A stretch of DNA of 64,000 nucleotides from Microbacterium ureisolvens (GCF_019511645.1 NZ_JAEUAX010000007.1:62001-126000), one strand, 5' to 3'. Positions 16,260-26,566 are shown, numbered from the stretch's first letter. The notes: a model not told the origin generated them from the sequence alone. Numbers and translations: made by a program.

Positions 16260-17573
16260 TTACCCACCGAGTACGCGATCGAGGTACGGATTGCGGAACA
16301 GCCGCTCCGGGTCGAGGCGGTCGCGCAACGCGAGGAAGTCGTCGAACCGGGGGTAGCGCACCCTCAGCTCCTCGGCGCCGAGGGTGTGCATCTTGCCCCA
16401 GTGCGGACGCCCGTCGAAACCGAGCATGATCTCCTCGACGGCCTCGAAGTACTCCGTCGGGTCCTCGCGCCAGTACCGGTGCACCGCGATGTAACCCGAG
16501 TCGCGGCCGTAAGCCGTCGACAGCCATCTATCGTCAGCGGCCGCGACCCGCACTTCGATCGGGAAGCCGATCCGCCAGCCGCGCTGCCCGATGAGGGTGC
16601 GCATCGCCTCGAAGGCGGGGCGCAGGTTCTCGACCGGCACCGCGTACTCCATCTCGCGGAACCGCACCGATCGGCTGGTCGCGAAGACGCGGGCCGAGGC
16701 ATCCGTGAACTCCCGATTGCCCCAGATCCGCGCCGACAGCCGGTTGATCGGCGGCACGAGCGCCGGGATGGTCGCGCCGGCTGCACACGCGAGCTGATGG
16801 GCCCCGGTGCCGACGAGCGTATCGTCGATCCACTTGCCGACGGCGGGGAGCGGGTGCCGCGGCGCGCTCTCGGGCAGCCGCGTGTTGGTCTTCGTCATCG
16901 CTCGGTCGGTGTGCGGGAACCAGTAGAACTCGAAGTGATCGGCCGCCGCCGCGCGTTCGTCGAGTGCGCCGAGGACCTCCTCGAGATCTTCCGACTGCTC
17001 GACGGCGTGCAGCACGAACGCCGGCACGCACTGCAGCGTGACCTCGACGAGGATGCCGAGAGCGCCGAGCCCGAGAGCGACCGCCGGCACCAGCTCGGGG
17101 TTCTCGTTCTCGCTCACGGTGAACAGGTCACCCGTTGCCGTCACCAGCGTCGCGCCGACGACCTGGCCCGCGATACCCGTGAACCGCTCCCCTGTGCCAT
17201 GCGTACCGGTGGAGATCGCGCCGGCGATCGACTGACGGTCGATGTCGCCGAGGTTCTCCATCGCGAGGCCGAACGGTGCGAGAAGCGCCGGGATCTCGTG
17301 CAAGCGCGTGCCCGCGAGGAGTGTCACCCGTGCGCGGTCGACATCGACCGAGACGAGCCCGCTCAGATCGCGCAGCTCCAGCAGCGCGCCGGGCGCCACC
17401 GCGACGCCGCTGAAGCTGTGACCGGCACCGACCGCCTTGATCGGCATGTGCTGCGCCGCCGCGGCGACGACGGCTCGCTGCACGGCCGCAACCGTCCGGG
17501 GGACCTCGAAGCGCAGCGGCCTCACCGACTCCGTGCGGCCCCAGTTGCGCCACACCGCCCCGGGGCGGGTCAC
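16260..17573 (-). CDS. FAD-linked D-arabinono-1,4-lactone/L-gulono-lactone oxidase family protein
   Basis: 437 aa aldonolactone-oxidase type flavoprotein. The N-terminal PCMH FAD domain has the covalent-FAD type motif AVGAGHSFSG, with the histidine used for flavin attachment in this family, then GAISTGTHGTG and GLGALGILVEVTLQ. The C-terminal ALO domain carries HWGKMH (the conserved HWGK) and FRNPYLDRVLG. GTG at 17573 overlaps the stop of the upstream PLP gene (GTGA, 17570-17573), so the two are coupled. Longer open frames upstream are antisense-like shadows. Substrate is inferred only at the sugar-lactone level. Confidence 0.88.
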   Translation of the reverse strand: MTRPGAVWRNWGRTESVRPLRFEVPRTVAAVQRAVVAAAAQHMPIKAVGAGHSFSGVAVAPGALLELRDLSGLVSVDVDRARVTLLAGTRLHEIPALLAPFGLAMENLGDIDRQSIAGAISTGTHGTGERFTGIAGQVVGATLVTATGDLFTVSENENPELVPAVALGLGALGILVEVTLQCVPAFVLHAVEQSEDLEEVLGALDERAAAADHFEFYWFPHTDRAMTKTNTRLPESAPRHPLPAVGKWIDDTLVGTGAHQLACAAGATIPALVPPINRLSARIWGNREFTDASARVFATSRSVRFREMEYAVPVENLRPAFEAMRTLIGQRGWRIGFPIEVRVAAADDRWLSTAYGRDSGYIAVHRYWREDPTEYFEAVEEIMLGFDGRPHWGKMHTLGAEELRVRYPRFDDFLALRDRLDPERLFRNPYLDRVLGG

Positions 17574-18799
17574 AGGAACGCCTTGCCTTCGCCGCGGTAG
17601 GTCGCCACCTCCCCCACGCGGGTGGCGCCGTCGACGAGGTGATAGCGGTCCACGCGCTCGGCGAGCTCGCCGCTCTTGGAGTGGCGGAACCACACACGGT
17701 CTCCCACATGCAGGTCGCGCGCCGCGTCGCCTCGGAGGGGCGTCTGCACCTCGCCGGCTCCCTCCCGGGGCGCCATGCGCAGGCCGGCGGGCCACACCGC
17801 ACGGGGCTGGCGGGACTCGAGCGCGGGGCCGGAGGCGATCCACCCGCCGCCGAGCACCGTCGCGACCTCGGGAGCCGGCTTGCGCACGACCTCCAGCGCG
17901 AAAGCGGCGGCCGGCGCCGGATGGAAGGCGCGGTAGCCATCGAACAGGTGGCCGGCGAGCAGCCCGCTGCCGGCGGTGACCTCGGTGACGGATTGATCGG
18001 ATGCCGTGAGCTCGAGGGACCCGGTTCCGCCGCCGTTGACGAACTCGAGCGGCGCGATGTCGCGCAGCGATGCCACGATGGCGCTGCGGCGATCGAGAAG
18101 CTCGGCCGCGGAGCGACGCTGCATCCAGCGGATCACGGCGTCGCCGGAGCCGGTCGCGTCTCCCTGCCCCGCGATCTGCGCCTCGTACATCATGAGGCCT
18201 ACGAGGCGGAAGCCCGGGCGGGCGGCGATCGAGCGCGCGAGCGCGGCCACCTCGGCGGCCTCGTGCACCGGCGAGCGGAGCACGCCGATGTGGCCGAGCG
18301 CGGGTGCCCGCCACGAGGCATCGGCGTCGATGGCCACGCGGATCTCGGGGCGCGCACCGGGTGCGGCGACGGCGTCCACGAGGTCGAGCTGCGCCAGGTC
18401 GTCGACCATCAGCGTGATGCGCGATGCGGCGGCCTCGTCGGCCGCGAGCGCCGCGATCGCGGCACGGTCGGCCGTCGGGTAGCCGAGGACGATGTCGTCC
18501 ATCGTCTCGGCCAGCCACAGCGCCTCAGGAAGCGTGAACGCCAGGACGCCCTGGTAGCCGGGCAGTGCCAGGACGGCGTCGAGAACCTCACGCACGCGGA
18601 CCGACTTGCTGGCGACGCGGATCGGCACACCGCCGGCCCGCACGACGAGGTCGAGGGCGTTGTACCGCAGCGCTTCCGCGTTTATCGCGGCGATCGGGCC
18701 GCTCGCGTCGGCCAGGGCGTGACTCATGGCGTCCCAGTAGGACGCGGGGTGGTCCCACGGCTTCGTCGCCGCGGACGTGGACAGCAGATCGAGACTCAT
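17570..18799 (-). CDS. Amino acid deaminase/aldolase-like alanine racemase-fold PLP protein
   Basis: 409 aa fold-type III PLP protein related to D-threonine aldolase/D-serine dehydratase (DSD1-like). The PLP lysine is in VASKSVRVREVL; the barrel includes ITLMVDDLAQLDLVD and RIAIDADASW-type strands, and the C-terminal domain has the metal-ligand type region VGDRVWFRHSKSGELAERV. ATG at 18799 is preceded by GGAG at 9 nt, and a TAGGCT hexamer about 35 nt upstream. Coupled to the lactone oxidase gene downstream. The natural substrate (a D-amino acid or hydroxy amino acid) cannot be decided. Confidence 0.85.
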   Translation of the reverse strand: MSLDLLSTSAATKPWDHPASYWDAMSHALADASGPIAAINAEALRYNALDLVVRAGGVPIRVASKSVRVREVLDAVLALPGYQGVLAFTLPEALWLAETMDDIVLGYPTADRAAIAALAADEAAASRITLMVDDLAQLDLVDAVAAPGARPEIRVAIDADASWRAPALGHIGVLRSPVHEAAEVAALARSIAARPGFRLVGLMMYEAQIAGQGDATGSGDAVIRWMQRRSAAELLDRRSAIVASLRDIAPLEFVNGGGTGSLELTASDQSVTEVTAGSGLLAGHLFDGYRAFHPAPAAAFALEVVRKPAPEVATVLGGGWIASGPALESRQPRAVWPAGLRMAPREGAGEVQTPLRGDAARDLHVGDRVWFRHSKSGELAERVDRYHLVDGATRVGEVATYRGEGKAFL

Positions 18800-18988
18800 A
18801 CGGCTCGCTCCGGGTGCGTGCGCATCGCCCCAGCCTAGAGCGCTGGGAGCGGTACCGATGACCGGCTGTGGACGGCGATTCGCACCCTGCTGCGCCGAGA
18901 CGATCCTGCGCTCGGTCCCTCGCCCTGGCGGCGCGTTCCTGCTCGACTTCTTCGTCGGCACGTCGACGGAGCACAGGGTGCGGCCGAG

Positions 18989-19061
18989 TACCCCCGGTGG
19001 GATTCGAACCCACACTTGAGCGAGTTTAAGTCGCCTGCCTCTGCCGTTGGGCTACGGGGGC
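18989..19061 (-). tRNA. tRNA-Leu(UAA) with short variable loop
   Basis: A 73-nt cloverleaf on the minus strand. Acceptor arms GCCCCCG and CGGGGGT pair (G1-U72 wobble), D stem starts GCCC, the anticodon arm is GGCGA-CTTAAAC-TCGCT with anticodon TAA, and the T arm is GTGGG-TTCGAAT-CCCAC. Discriminator A73 suits leucine. CCA is not encoded. The variable loop is only CAAGT, whereas tRNA-Leu normally has a long extra arm (class II). UAA would read the UUA codon, rare at this GC, and UUG. Confidence 0.88.
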
Positions 19062-19083
19062 GGATCGCATGCCGCCGGGAACG

Positions 19084-19127
19084 CGAATGCCGCAGGCTCA
19101 TCTTCTCAGAAGAGCCTGCGGCATTCG
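19084..19127 (-). terminator. Strong terminator of the ndh gene
   Basis: CGAATGCCGCAGGCT (19084-19098) pairs perfectly with AGCCTGCGGCATTCG (19113-19127) a few nt after the reverse-strand stop at 19135. Confidence 0.85.
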
Positions 19128-19134
19128 TTCGACG

Positions 19135-20589
19135 TCAGTTCGCGGCGACCTTGTCGGCGTCGGCCGCGGCCTTCGCCGGCGCCTTGCGGGCCGGAGCCTT
19201 CTTGGCCGGCGCGGCTGCCGGAGCAGCCTTCTCGGCGGGCGCCTCGACCGGCTGCGGCGGGCGCGGGCGGGCGGCGAATTCTTCGAAGACGTAGCGCGGG
19301 TTCTGCACGGTCGACAGGTTCACCATGTCGCGGCCGAGCCAGAAGTTGTTCCACCAGCCCCACAGCACACGCCACTTGCGCTCCCACGACGGCATAGCCA
19401 GGCCGTGGTAGCCGCGATGGGCGAGCCACGCGATCCAGCCCTTGAGGGCGATGTTGCCCGACTGGAACACGCCGACCCAGAGCCCCAGACCCGCGACTGC
19501 GCCGAGGTTCTTGTGGTAGTACTCACGGGGCACCTCGCCGCGCAGCACGGCGACGAGGTTCTTCGCGAGGAGCTTCGCCTGACGCACGGCGTGCTGCGCG
19601 TTGGGAACGCAGTAGCCGCCTACGCCGCCACCGGTGAGGTCGGGCACGGCCGACACGTCGCCGGCGGCCCAGGCGCCTTCGACGACCTCGTCCTCGGTGC
19701 CCACCCGCAGGTCTGCGCGGGTGCGGATGCGGCCGCGCTCCTCGACGGGAAGATCGCCACCGCGCACGACCGTGGGGTTCGCCATGACGCCGGCGGTCCA
19801 GATGATGAGGTCGCTCGGGATCGTCTCGCCGGTCGACAGCTCGATGTTGCCGCCGACGGCGCCGGTGACCTGCGTGTCGAGGTGCACCGAGGCGCCGCGC
19901 TTGGCGAGGTTCTTCAGCACCCACTCGCTGGTCTTCAGCGACACCTCGGGCATGATGCGGCCCATCGCCTCGATGAGGTGGAAGTGCGTGTCGTCGAAGG
20001 TGAGCTGCGGGTAGCTCTTGACCAGCGACGAGGCGAGCGAGCGCAGCTCGGCGAACACCTCGATGCCGGCGAAGCCGCCGCCGACCACGACGACGGTGAG
20101 CAGGCGGTCGCGCTCGGGACCCGCGGGCAGCGTCGACGCCTTGTCGAAGTTCGACATCAGCTTGTCGCGGATCGCGACCGCCTCTTCGATCGTCTTCAGG
20201 CCGATGGCGTTGTCGGCGATGCCGGGGATCGGGAAGGTGCGCGAGACCGCGCCCGCGGTGACGACGATCTGGTCGTAGGCGAGCTCATACGGCTCGCCGG
20301 CGATCGGAGTGATCGTGGCGACCTTGTTCGCGTGATTGATGCCGGTGACCTTGGCGGCCACGACGTTCGTCTTCTTGAGGTGGCGACGCAGCGCGACGAC
20401 CGAATGGCGGGCCTCGATCGAGCCGGCGGCGACCTCCGGGAGGAACGGCTGGTACGTCATGTAGGGCAGCGGGTCGACGATCGTCACGTCCGCCTCGCCC
20501 TTGCGCAGATGCTTCTCGAGCTTCCAGGCCGTGTAGAAGCCTGCGTATCCGCCACCGACGATGAGGATCTTGGGCACGGTGTTGGTCAC
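19135..20589 (-). CDS. ndh: Type II NADH dehydrogenase (NDH-2)
   Basis: Single-subunit, non-proton-pumping NADH:menaquinone oxidoreductase at the inner face of the membrane. 484 aa. FAD-binding GGGYAGFYTAWKLE lies at the N terminus; NADH-binding VVVGGGFAGIEVFAEL in the middle; the second FAD block ends WAAGDVSAVPDLTGGGVGGYCVPNAQHA. C-terminal amphipathic membrane-binding region has WRVLWGWWNNFWLGRDM. The last 50 or so residues are an Ala/Lys/Pro-rich tail, an actinobacterial type of extension. GTG at 20589 is preceded by AGGAGGAG at about 13 nt, longer than usual spacing. Confidence 0.94.
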   Translation of the reverse strand: MTNTVPKILIVGGGYAGFYTAWKLEKHLRKGEADVTIVDPLPYMTYQPFLPEVAAGSIEARHSVVALRRHLKKTNVVAAKVTGINHANKVATITPIAGEPYELAYDQIVVTAGAVSRTFPIPGIADNAIGLKTIEEAVAIRDKLMSNFDKASTLPAGPERDRLLTVVVVGGGFAGIEVFAELRSLASSLVKSYPQLTFDDTHFHLIEAMGRIMPEVSLKTSEWVLKNLAKRGASVHLDTQVTGAVGGNIELSTGETIPSDLIIWTAGVMANPTVVRGGDLPVEERGRIRTRADLRVGTEDEVVEGAWAAGDVSAVPDLTGGGVGGYCVPNAQHAVRQAKLLAKNLVAVLRGEVPREYYHKNLGAVAGLGLWVGVFQSGNIALKGWIAWLAHRGYHGLAMPSWERKWRVLWGWWNNFWLGRDMVNLSTVQNPRYVFEEFAARPRPPQPVEAPAEKAAPAAAPAKKAPARKAPAKAAADADKVAAN

Positions 20590-20611
20590 GGTTTGGAGTA
20601 CTCCTCCTGTG

Positions 20612-21886
20612 TCAGCGGCTCGGCGCGCGGGACGCCAATCGGATGCGTCGGACAGCAGCGGTGACGCCGAGCGCCACCAGTATAGCCGTCGCCGTGACCA
20701 GCAGGAGCGGGAGCGTGCCGTAGATGACGGTGTCGCGATCGGGCAGGAGGGGCGATACGGCGCGCGTCATCGGTTCGGCCTCCGGCAGCGGCGGAACCTT
20801 CACCGGCGCGGCCGAGTCTTCGGGAAGCGGGTCGACCGGCGCCCGGCGGTACAGGCGGACCCAGTCCTCGAGGCTGCCCATCGGGTTCGCGGTGACGCTC
20901 GGGATGCTCGCCGAGACGGCGGCTGCGGCATCCACCAATCCGTAGCCGTAGAGCACGTCCGGCACGTCCGTCGCACCCGCCGCCGGCCGGGCGGTCTTGA
21001 TGATGCGGTTGATGACGTTGTTCGCGTCGAGCTCGGGGTGCGCGGCGCGCACGAGGGCCGCGATGCCGGCGACGATGGGTGCGGCGCCGCTCGTGCCGTC
21101 CCACGAGACCAGCGTCGAGTCGGCCGAGACGCCGATGAGCTCCTCGCTCGGCGCCGAGACGCCGATCGTGATCCCCTGCGTCGACGCCTCGACACTGGCC
21201 TTGCCGGAGCGATCGACGCCACCGACCGTCAGTACTCCCGGGATCGTCGCGGGAGCGCCCACCCGCGTCGTCCCGCTTCCCCGGTTGCCCGCCGCCACGA
21301 CGACGACGACGTCGTGCTCGAAGGCGTAGAGGAAGGCCTCGTCCCAGCTCTCGGGCCAGTCCGGCACGTTCGTCGTCAGCGACATGTTGATGACGTCGGC
21401 GCCGTTGTCGACCGACCATCGGATCGCGTCGGCGATCTGGTCCGAGAACGGGCGCCGGGCGGATGAGCCGAACGCGACCGACACCGACAGCAGCTGTGCC
21501 TCGGGTGCCACGCCGATCATCCCGGTGTCGGGGCCGGTGCCCCGGCCCGCGGCGAGGGAGGCGACCCAGCTGCCGTGGTCTCTGTCGACGGCGCCGACGG
21601 GCGTGCGCCCGTCGGACGACCCGCCGCCCGAGACATCCGTGCCTGCGGCGACCGCGCCGTCGAACTCGACGGGTCCCCGACCGATCCCGGTGTCGATGAC
21701 CGCGATCTTCACCCCGGCCCCGCGCGTGGTCCCCCACGCCTTGTCGATGCCGTAATCGCTCAGCCAGTACTCGGCCTCGCGCACCGGGTCGCCGGCGGGC
21801 GCGGCCTGTGCCGCCGCAGGCGCGGCCGCGACGAGGGTCATCGCGACGGCGGCCGCGGCGATGCCCGCCACGAGGCGCCGGATCAT
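20612..21886 (-). CDS. Membrane-anchored subtilisin-like serine protease (S8, mycosin-like)
   Basis: 424 aa. Signal peptide residues 1-30; subtilase domain with catalytic D65 (AVIDTGIG), H104 (DRDHGSWVAS), oxyanion N201 (AAGNRGSG) and S266 (DGTSGAAP), so the triad is intact. A Pro-rich stretch (about 350-385) leads to a C-terminal membrane helix (about 392-415) and a short basic tail. The signal-protease-Pro linker-anchor layout is that of mycosins, but no ESX genes lie here. ATG at 21886 overlaps the stop of the DUF501 gene (ATGA), so it is translated with it. Confidence 0.9.
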   Translation of the reverse strand: MIRRLVAGIAAAAVAMTLVAAAPAAAQAAPAGDPVREAEYWLSDYGIDKAWGTTRGAGVKIAVIDTGIGRGPVEFDGAVAAGTDVSGGGSSDGRTPVGAVDRDHGSWVASLAAGRGTGPDTGMIGVAPEAQLLSVSVAFGSSARRPFSDQIADAIRWSVDNGADVINMSLTTNVPDWPESWDEAFLYAFEHDVVVVVAAGNRGSGTTRVGAPATIPGVLTVGGVDRSGKASVEASTQGITIGVSAPSEELIGVSADSTLVSWDGTSGAAPIVAGIAALVRAAHPELDANNVINRIIKTARPAAGATDVPDVLYGYGLVDAAAAVSASIPSVTANPMGSLEDWVRLYRRAPVDPLPEDSAAPVKVPPLPEAEPMTRAVSPLLPDRDTVIYGTLPLLLVTATAILVALGVTAAVRRIRLASRAPSR

Positions 21887-22401
21887 CCGCCGGATCCCGG
21901 CTGCGCGCACACGCAGCGCGCCGGCGACCACGATGACATGGCCAGTGCCCGGTCGCCGATCGGGTTGACCCCCGGACCCGCGGCGAGCGCGTGACCGGCC
22001 AGCGCGTGCAGGCACTTCACCCGCGTCGGCATGCCGCCCGCGGAGATGCCGGCGATCTCGTCGACGTCGCCGAACTGGGCGCGGTCGCGCAGATAGGACT
22101 CGTGCGCGCGCTGGTACGCGGCGGCGACGTCCTCGTCGGCGGCCAGCTCCTCCGAGAGCTCCCGCATCACGTGGTCGGCTTCGAGCATCGACATCGCGGC
22201 GGTCGCGGCAGGGTGCGTGAGGTAGTAGAACGTCGGGAACGGCGTGCCGTCGGGGAGCCTCGGCGACGTCGCGACGACGGTGGGGTTGCCGCAGACGCAG
22301 CGGGCTGCGATGCCGACGACGCCGCGCGCAGGACGACCGAGCTGCTCGCGGAGCACGGCCAGATCGGCGTCGCTGACAGGGGGATACGGCGGGGTCGTCA
22401 C
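21883..22401 (-). CDS. DUF501 domain protein
   Basis: 172 aa cytosolic protein of the actinobacterial DUF501 family, usually encoded between ftsB/divIC and ppx or a protease. Seen are RPARGVVGIAARCVCGNPTVVATSPRLPDGTPFPTFYYLTHP, with the CxC pair, and a C-terminal CLHALAGHALAAGPGVNPIGD block with a conserved Cys-His. Several Cys/His could bind metal. GTG at 22401 has AAGGAG 8 nt upstream. Its stop overlaps the start of the anchored protease. Function unknown. Confidence 0.87.
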   Translation of the reverse strand: MTTPPYPPVSDADLAVLREQLGRPARGVVGIAARCVCGNPTVVATSPRLPDGTPFPTFYYLTHPAATAAMSMLEADHVMRELSEELAADEDVAAAYQRAHESYLRDRAQFGDVDEIAGISAGGMPTRVKCLHALAGHALAAGPGVNPIGDRALAMSSWSPARCVCAQPGSGG

Positions 22402-22476
22402 AGAGGTGCTCCTTGGTCGGGCCCAGATTACCGGCGCCACCTGGGATGGTCCTGGACCGCGCAAGGCGGACGCGCC

Positions 22477-22494
22477 GCCGGCTTCGCAGCCGGC
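22477..22494 (-). terminator. Short terminator hairpin after ftsB-like gene
   Basis: GCCGGCT (22477-22483) pairs with AGCCGGC (22488-22494) around the TCGC tetraloop, just after the stop at 22499 and before the DUF501 gene. Confidence 0.55.
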
Positions 22495-22498
22495 ATCC

Positions 22499-23050
22499 TC
22501 ATGGCGTGGGCGTGGTCGAGGGTTCGGGGTCGGGTACGCCCACGGTCAGCGGAGCGACAGTCTGCGCGAGTCCGGCCTCGGTGACCGATCGCACGAGCTT
22601 CGACATCCAGTCCGCGTCGGCAGCCTGGAGCTCGTCGCTCACCGGGTCCTGCTCCTGCGGCGCGAGCTCGGGGGGAAGATCGTCGTCGACGAGGTACACG
22701 ACCTCGCCGGGCTTCACGTAGTACAGACGCTCGCGCGCCTGCGTCGTGATGTAGGCGGGGTCTTGCCAGCGGTCCCGCTGCGACTCGAGCTCGGCGACCT
22801 CGTCGCGGCTGAGCTGCACCGCCGCCTCGAGCGCGGCGACCTGCTGACGCTGGTCGACATAGGTGCCGATGGTGGGCACGAGCACGAAGGCCGCCAGCAC
22901 GACCAGGCCCATCATGATCACCATGAAGCCGGACAGGCGGATGCCGCCGAGCCATGCCCGCACGTCGACCGGGCGCCGTGCGCTCACGGGGCGGCGACGG
23001 GCTCCGGCGGCTCCGGGGGTACGAGAAGGGGGAGCCGTCGTCTTGGCCAC
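22499..23050 (-). CDS. FtsB/DivIC-type septum formation initiator
   Basis: Bitopic divisome protein of 183 aa. A basic, Pro-rich cytosolic N terminus (about residues 1-40), one membrane helix (about 43-63), a coiled coil (about 65-100, QQVAALEAAVQLSRDEVAELESQ) with the DPAYITTQARERLYYVKPGEVVY motif of the DivIC family, and an acidic then Thr/Pro-rich external tail. GTG at 23050 follows GAGGGGGAG; an alternative GTG at 23074 lacks a ribosome site. It follows eno on the same strand, the common actinobacterial order eno-ftsB-DUF501. Confidence 0.9.
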   Translation of the reverse strand: MAKTTAPPSRTPGAAGARRRPVSARRPVDVRAWLGGIRLSGFMVIMMGLVVLAAFVLVPTIGTYVDQRQQVAALEAAVQLSRDEVAELESQRDRWQDPAYITTQARERLYYVKPGEVVYLVDDDLPPELAPQEQDPVSDELQAADADWMSKLVRSVTEAGLAQTVAPLTVGVPDPEPSTTPTP

Positions 23051-23086
23051 GGCTCCCCCTCTGGTCGAGATCACGCTGTCAGCGCA

Positions 23087-24463
<1,377 letters not shown>

Positions 24464-24466
<3 letters not shown>

Positions 24467-25150
24467 TACGACGATCGCGATCGCGATCCCGTCGTAGCCC
24501 TTCGCGTCGAGCGTCTGGATGGCGGTCGCGTCGAACCGCGGGTCACGGCCGAGCATCTCGAGGCCGCGCTGGACGCCGATGATCTGGGGATTCTCGGTCG
24601 CGGGGTTCGCGACCTCACCGCCGCGGACGGTGTTGTCGACCATGACCACGGTGCCGGGGCGGCCGAGCCTGGCCGCCCAGTCGAGGTAGATCGTGTTCGA
24701 CTCCTTGTCGGCATCGATGAAGACCAGGTCGAAGGGCTCGCCGCCCTCGAGGGTCGGCAGCACGTCGGCTCCGCGACCGAGCCGGATCTCGACCTTCTCG
24801 CCGACTCCGGCACGGTCGAGGTTCGCCCGGGCGAGCTCGGCGTTGCGGGGCTCCGCCTCGATCGTCACCACCCGGCCGCCGTCGGGAATTCCGCGCGCCA
24901 GCCAGATCGTCGAGTACGCGCCCAGGGTGCCGATCTCGAGCACGCGCCTCGCGCCGGACATGCGGGCGATCAGATGCAGCAGCTTGCCGTTGACCGGCGC
25001 GACCTCGATGGCCGGGAGCCCTGCGTCGTTCTGCTCGGCGACCGCCTGATCGAGTCCCGGATCATGCCCGACGAGCAGTTCGGTGAGGTACGCGTCGACG
25101 CGCTGCCACTTCTCGGGAGTGGGCCAGGTGTCGCCAGTGGGATCGGCCAT
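24464..25150 (-). CDS. Family 3 SAM-dependent O-methyltransferase
   Basis: 228 aa class I methyltransferase of the catechol/caffeoyl-CoA type. The SAM motif is VLEIGTLGAYSTIWLARG, followed by VVTIEAEPRNAELARANL, and the metal/substrate block FDLVFIDADKESNTIYLDWA and VMVDNTVRGG. Metal ligand Asp and Asn are present. The physiological acceptor is unknown. ATG at 25150 lacks a good ribosome site; an upstream in-frame start at 25186 would overlap the DUF1648 gene by 4 nt, so the start is uncertain. Confidence 0.87.
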
Positions 25151-25182
25151 GCCCTCAGCCAATCCTCGACGACCGCCGGGCG

Positions 25183-26205
25183 TCAAGACCTGGCGGCGGC
25201 ACGCTCCACGAGCGCCTCGAGGAGCGCGGCCCCCGTGCCGGCGTCGTCGACGGTCACGACGAACCGCTTGCCGCTGTGACGAACCACCTCGATCGCCTCA
25301 CCGGTGCGCAGCACGACCCCGAACCGGCGCCCCGCGCCCAGGCGAATGCCCCAGCCGCCGAACTCCCCCATCGGGTTCGCCTCCACACGAGCCGCCGAGA
25401 CGACATCGACGAGCGGAACGTGGAACCTCGGGACGCCGAGCACGGAGTCGACGTGCAGGCCGGTGTCGTCCACCCGCACGTGGAAGGCGAGCGTCGTCGC
25501 GGCGAACGCCAGGAGCAGCAGCGCGATCGCGGTGAGGAGCCACGCCAGGAGCGGCTCGACGCCGGTCGCCCAGGCGACGACGGCGGAGGCGGCGACGAGG
25601 ATGACCGCGGCGACGATGGCGATCGCACCGCCGGTGTTCATCGCGGTGGCCCGCACCCACACGGCACGCTCGCCGGCGGCGAGCAGGAGCGGCGTCGCCG
25701 GCGCCGGGATGTCGTGTGCGGACCGCTGGTGGGGCTGCAGGTACCACGCGCCCACGCCGACCGACGCGGCCGCCGCGAGCGCGGCCGCGAGCGCGACCCA
25801 GACGGTGGGCGCGTCGGCGGCGCTGTCCAGGCCCGCCTGCAGTGCGAACGTCACGGTGAAAGCGACCGTCGTCAGCGCCGATGTCGCCGCCGCCGCCGCA
25901 CCGAGCAGCCGGTACGTCGCTCCGCGCTCTCCGCGGCGCAGTCCCGGCAGGGTGGTCATCGCGATGAGGAACGGGATGCCGAGACCGAACGCGACGGTCA
26001 TCAGCGGCTGCGTCCACGCCGGGGCGAATCCGTCGGCCTCCCCCGCCGCGTTCCAGTGCACCGCGACCGTCGGCGGAACCTGCGGCAGCAGCAGGAGTTG
26101 CACGGCGACAGCCAGGGCCACGAGGGCGATGGGCAGCCACACCGCGACGAGCACGAAGCGGCGGACGACCGGGCCGGGGTGGTCAGCGGGCGTTGCGTTC
26201 GTCAT
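25183..26205 (-). CDS. DUF1648-domain membrane protein
   Basis: 340 aa polytopic membrane protein. DUF1648 at the N terminus is recognised by VPPTVAVHWNAAGEADGFAP. About seven hydrophobic segments follow, and the C-terminal cytosolic domain of about 100 residues (DTGLHVDSVLGVPRFHVPLVDVVSA) resembles a PH-like domain. Such proteins commonly follow YtrA-type GntR regulators, as here: its ATG at 26205 lies inside the regulator gene, overlapping by 23 nt, and has AAGGAG upstream. It probably shares the regulator's autocontrolled transcript. Function unknown. Confidence 0.82.
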   Translation of the reverse strand: MTNATPADHPGPVVRRFVLVAVWLPIALVALAVAVQLLLLPQVPPTVAVHWNAAGEADGFAPAWTQPLMTVAFGLGIPFLIAMTTLPGLRRGERGATYRLLGAAAAATSALTTVAFTVTFALQAGLDSAADAPTVWVALAAALAAAASVGVGAWYLQPHQRSAHDIPAPATPLLLAAGERAVWVRATAMNTGGAIAIVAAVILVAASAVVAWATGVEPLLAWLLTAIALLLLAFAATTLAFHVRVDDTGLHVDSVLGVPRFHVPLVDVVSAARVEANPMGEFGGWGIRLGAGRRFGVVLRTGEAIEVVRHSGKRFVVTVDDAGTGAALLEALVERAAARS

Positions 26206-26554
26206 GGGTGGCGATCTCCTTCACGAGGGCGGCGAGTGCGTCGGGTGCGAGACCTGCCGCGCGCGCCCGCGCGACGAGGTGGTGGATGTCGTGGTGAAGG
26301 CTCGCGAGCGTCGAGGCCTGCTCGGTGACGACCGCGCCGCGGCCCCGACGGAGTTCGACGAGCCCTTCGTCGCGGAGGTCCTGGTACGCGTGCAGCACGG
26401 TGTGCACGTTGACCCGGAGCGCCGCGGCGATGTCGCGTGCCGCGGGAAGCCGGTCGCCCGGCTTCACACGCCCGGCCGCAGCATCCGCTCTCACGGATGC
26501 GGAGATCTGGGCGAACAGCGGCGCATCGCTTTCGGGATTGATTCTCACCAGCAC
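26183..26554 (-). CDS. GntR-family regulator, YtrA subfamily
   Basis: 123 aa. An N-terminal winged helix (about residues 10-75, PLFAQISASVRADAAAGRVK...RDIAAALRVNVHTVLHAYQDL) is followed by only about 45 residues, the short dimerisation arm of the YtrA subfamily. It likely represses its own operon: a 17-bp inverted repeat overlaps the promoter. GTG at 26554 is leaderless, TAGAAT being 6 nt upstream. YtrA-type regulators usually control membrane or ABC transport genes and sense envelope stress; that is family knowledge. Confidence 0.9.
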   Translation of the reverse strand: MLVRINPESDAPLFAQISASVRADAAAGRVKPGDRLPAARDIAAALRVNVHTVLHAYQDLRDEGLVELRRGRGAVVTEQASTLASLHHDIHHLVARARAAGLAPDALAALVKEIATHDERNAR

Positions 26555-26560
26555 GATCTA

Positions 26561-26566
26561 ATTCTA
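26561..26566 (-). promoter_or_regulatory. -10 hexamer TAGAAT, leaderless gntR-ytrA
   Basis: TAGAAT lies 6 nt before the GTG at 26554, embedded in the palindromic operator. Confidence 0.65.

Noticed and set aside
17574-18518. N-terminal extension of the lactone oxidase to 752 residues
   Set aside because: The segment is a shifted-frame reading of the PLP gene; the GTGA overlap marks the true start.
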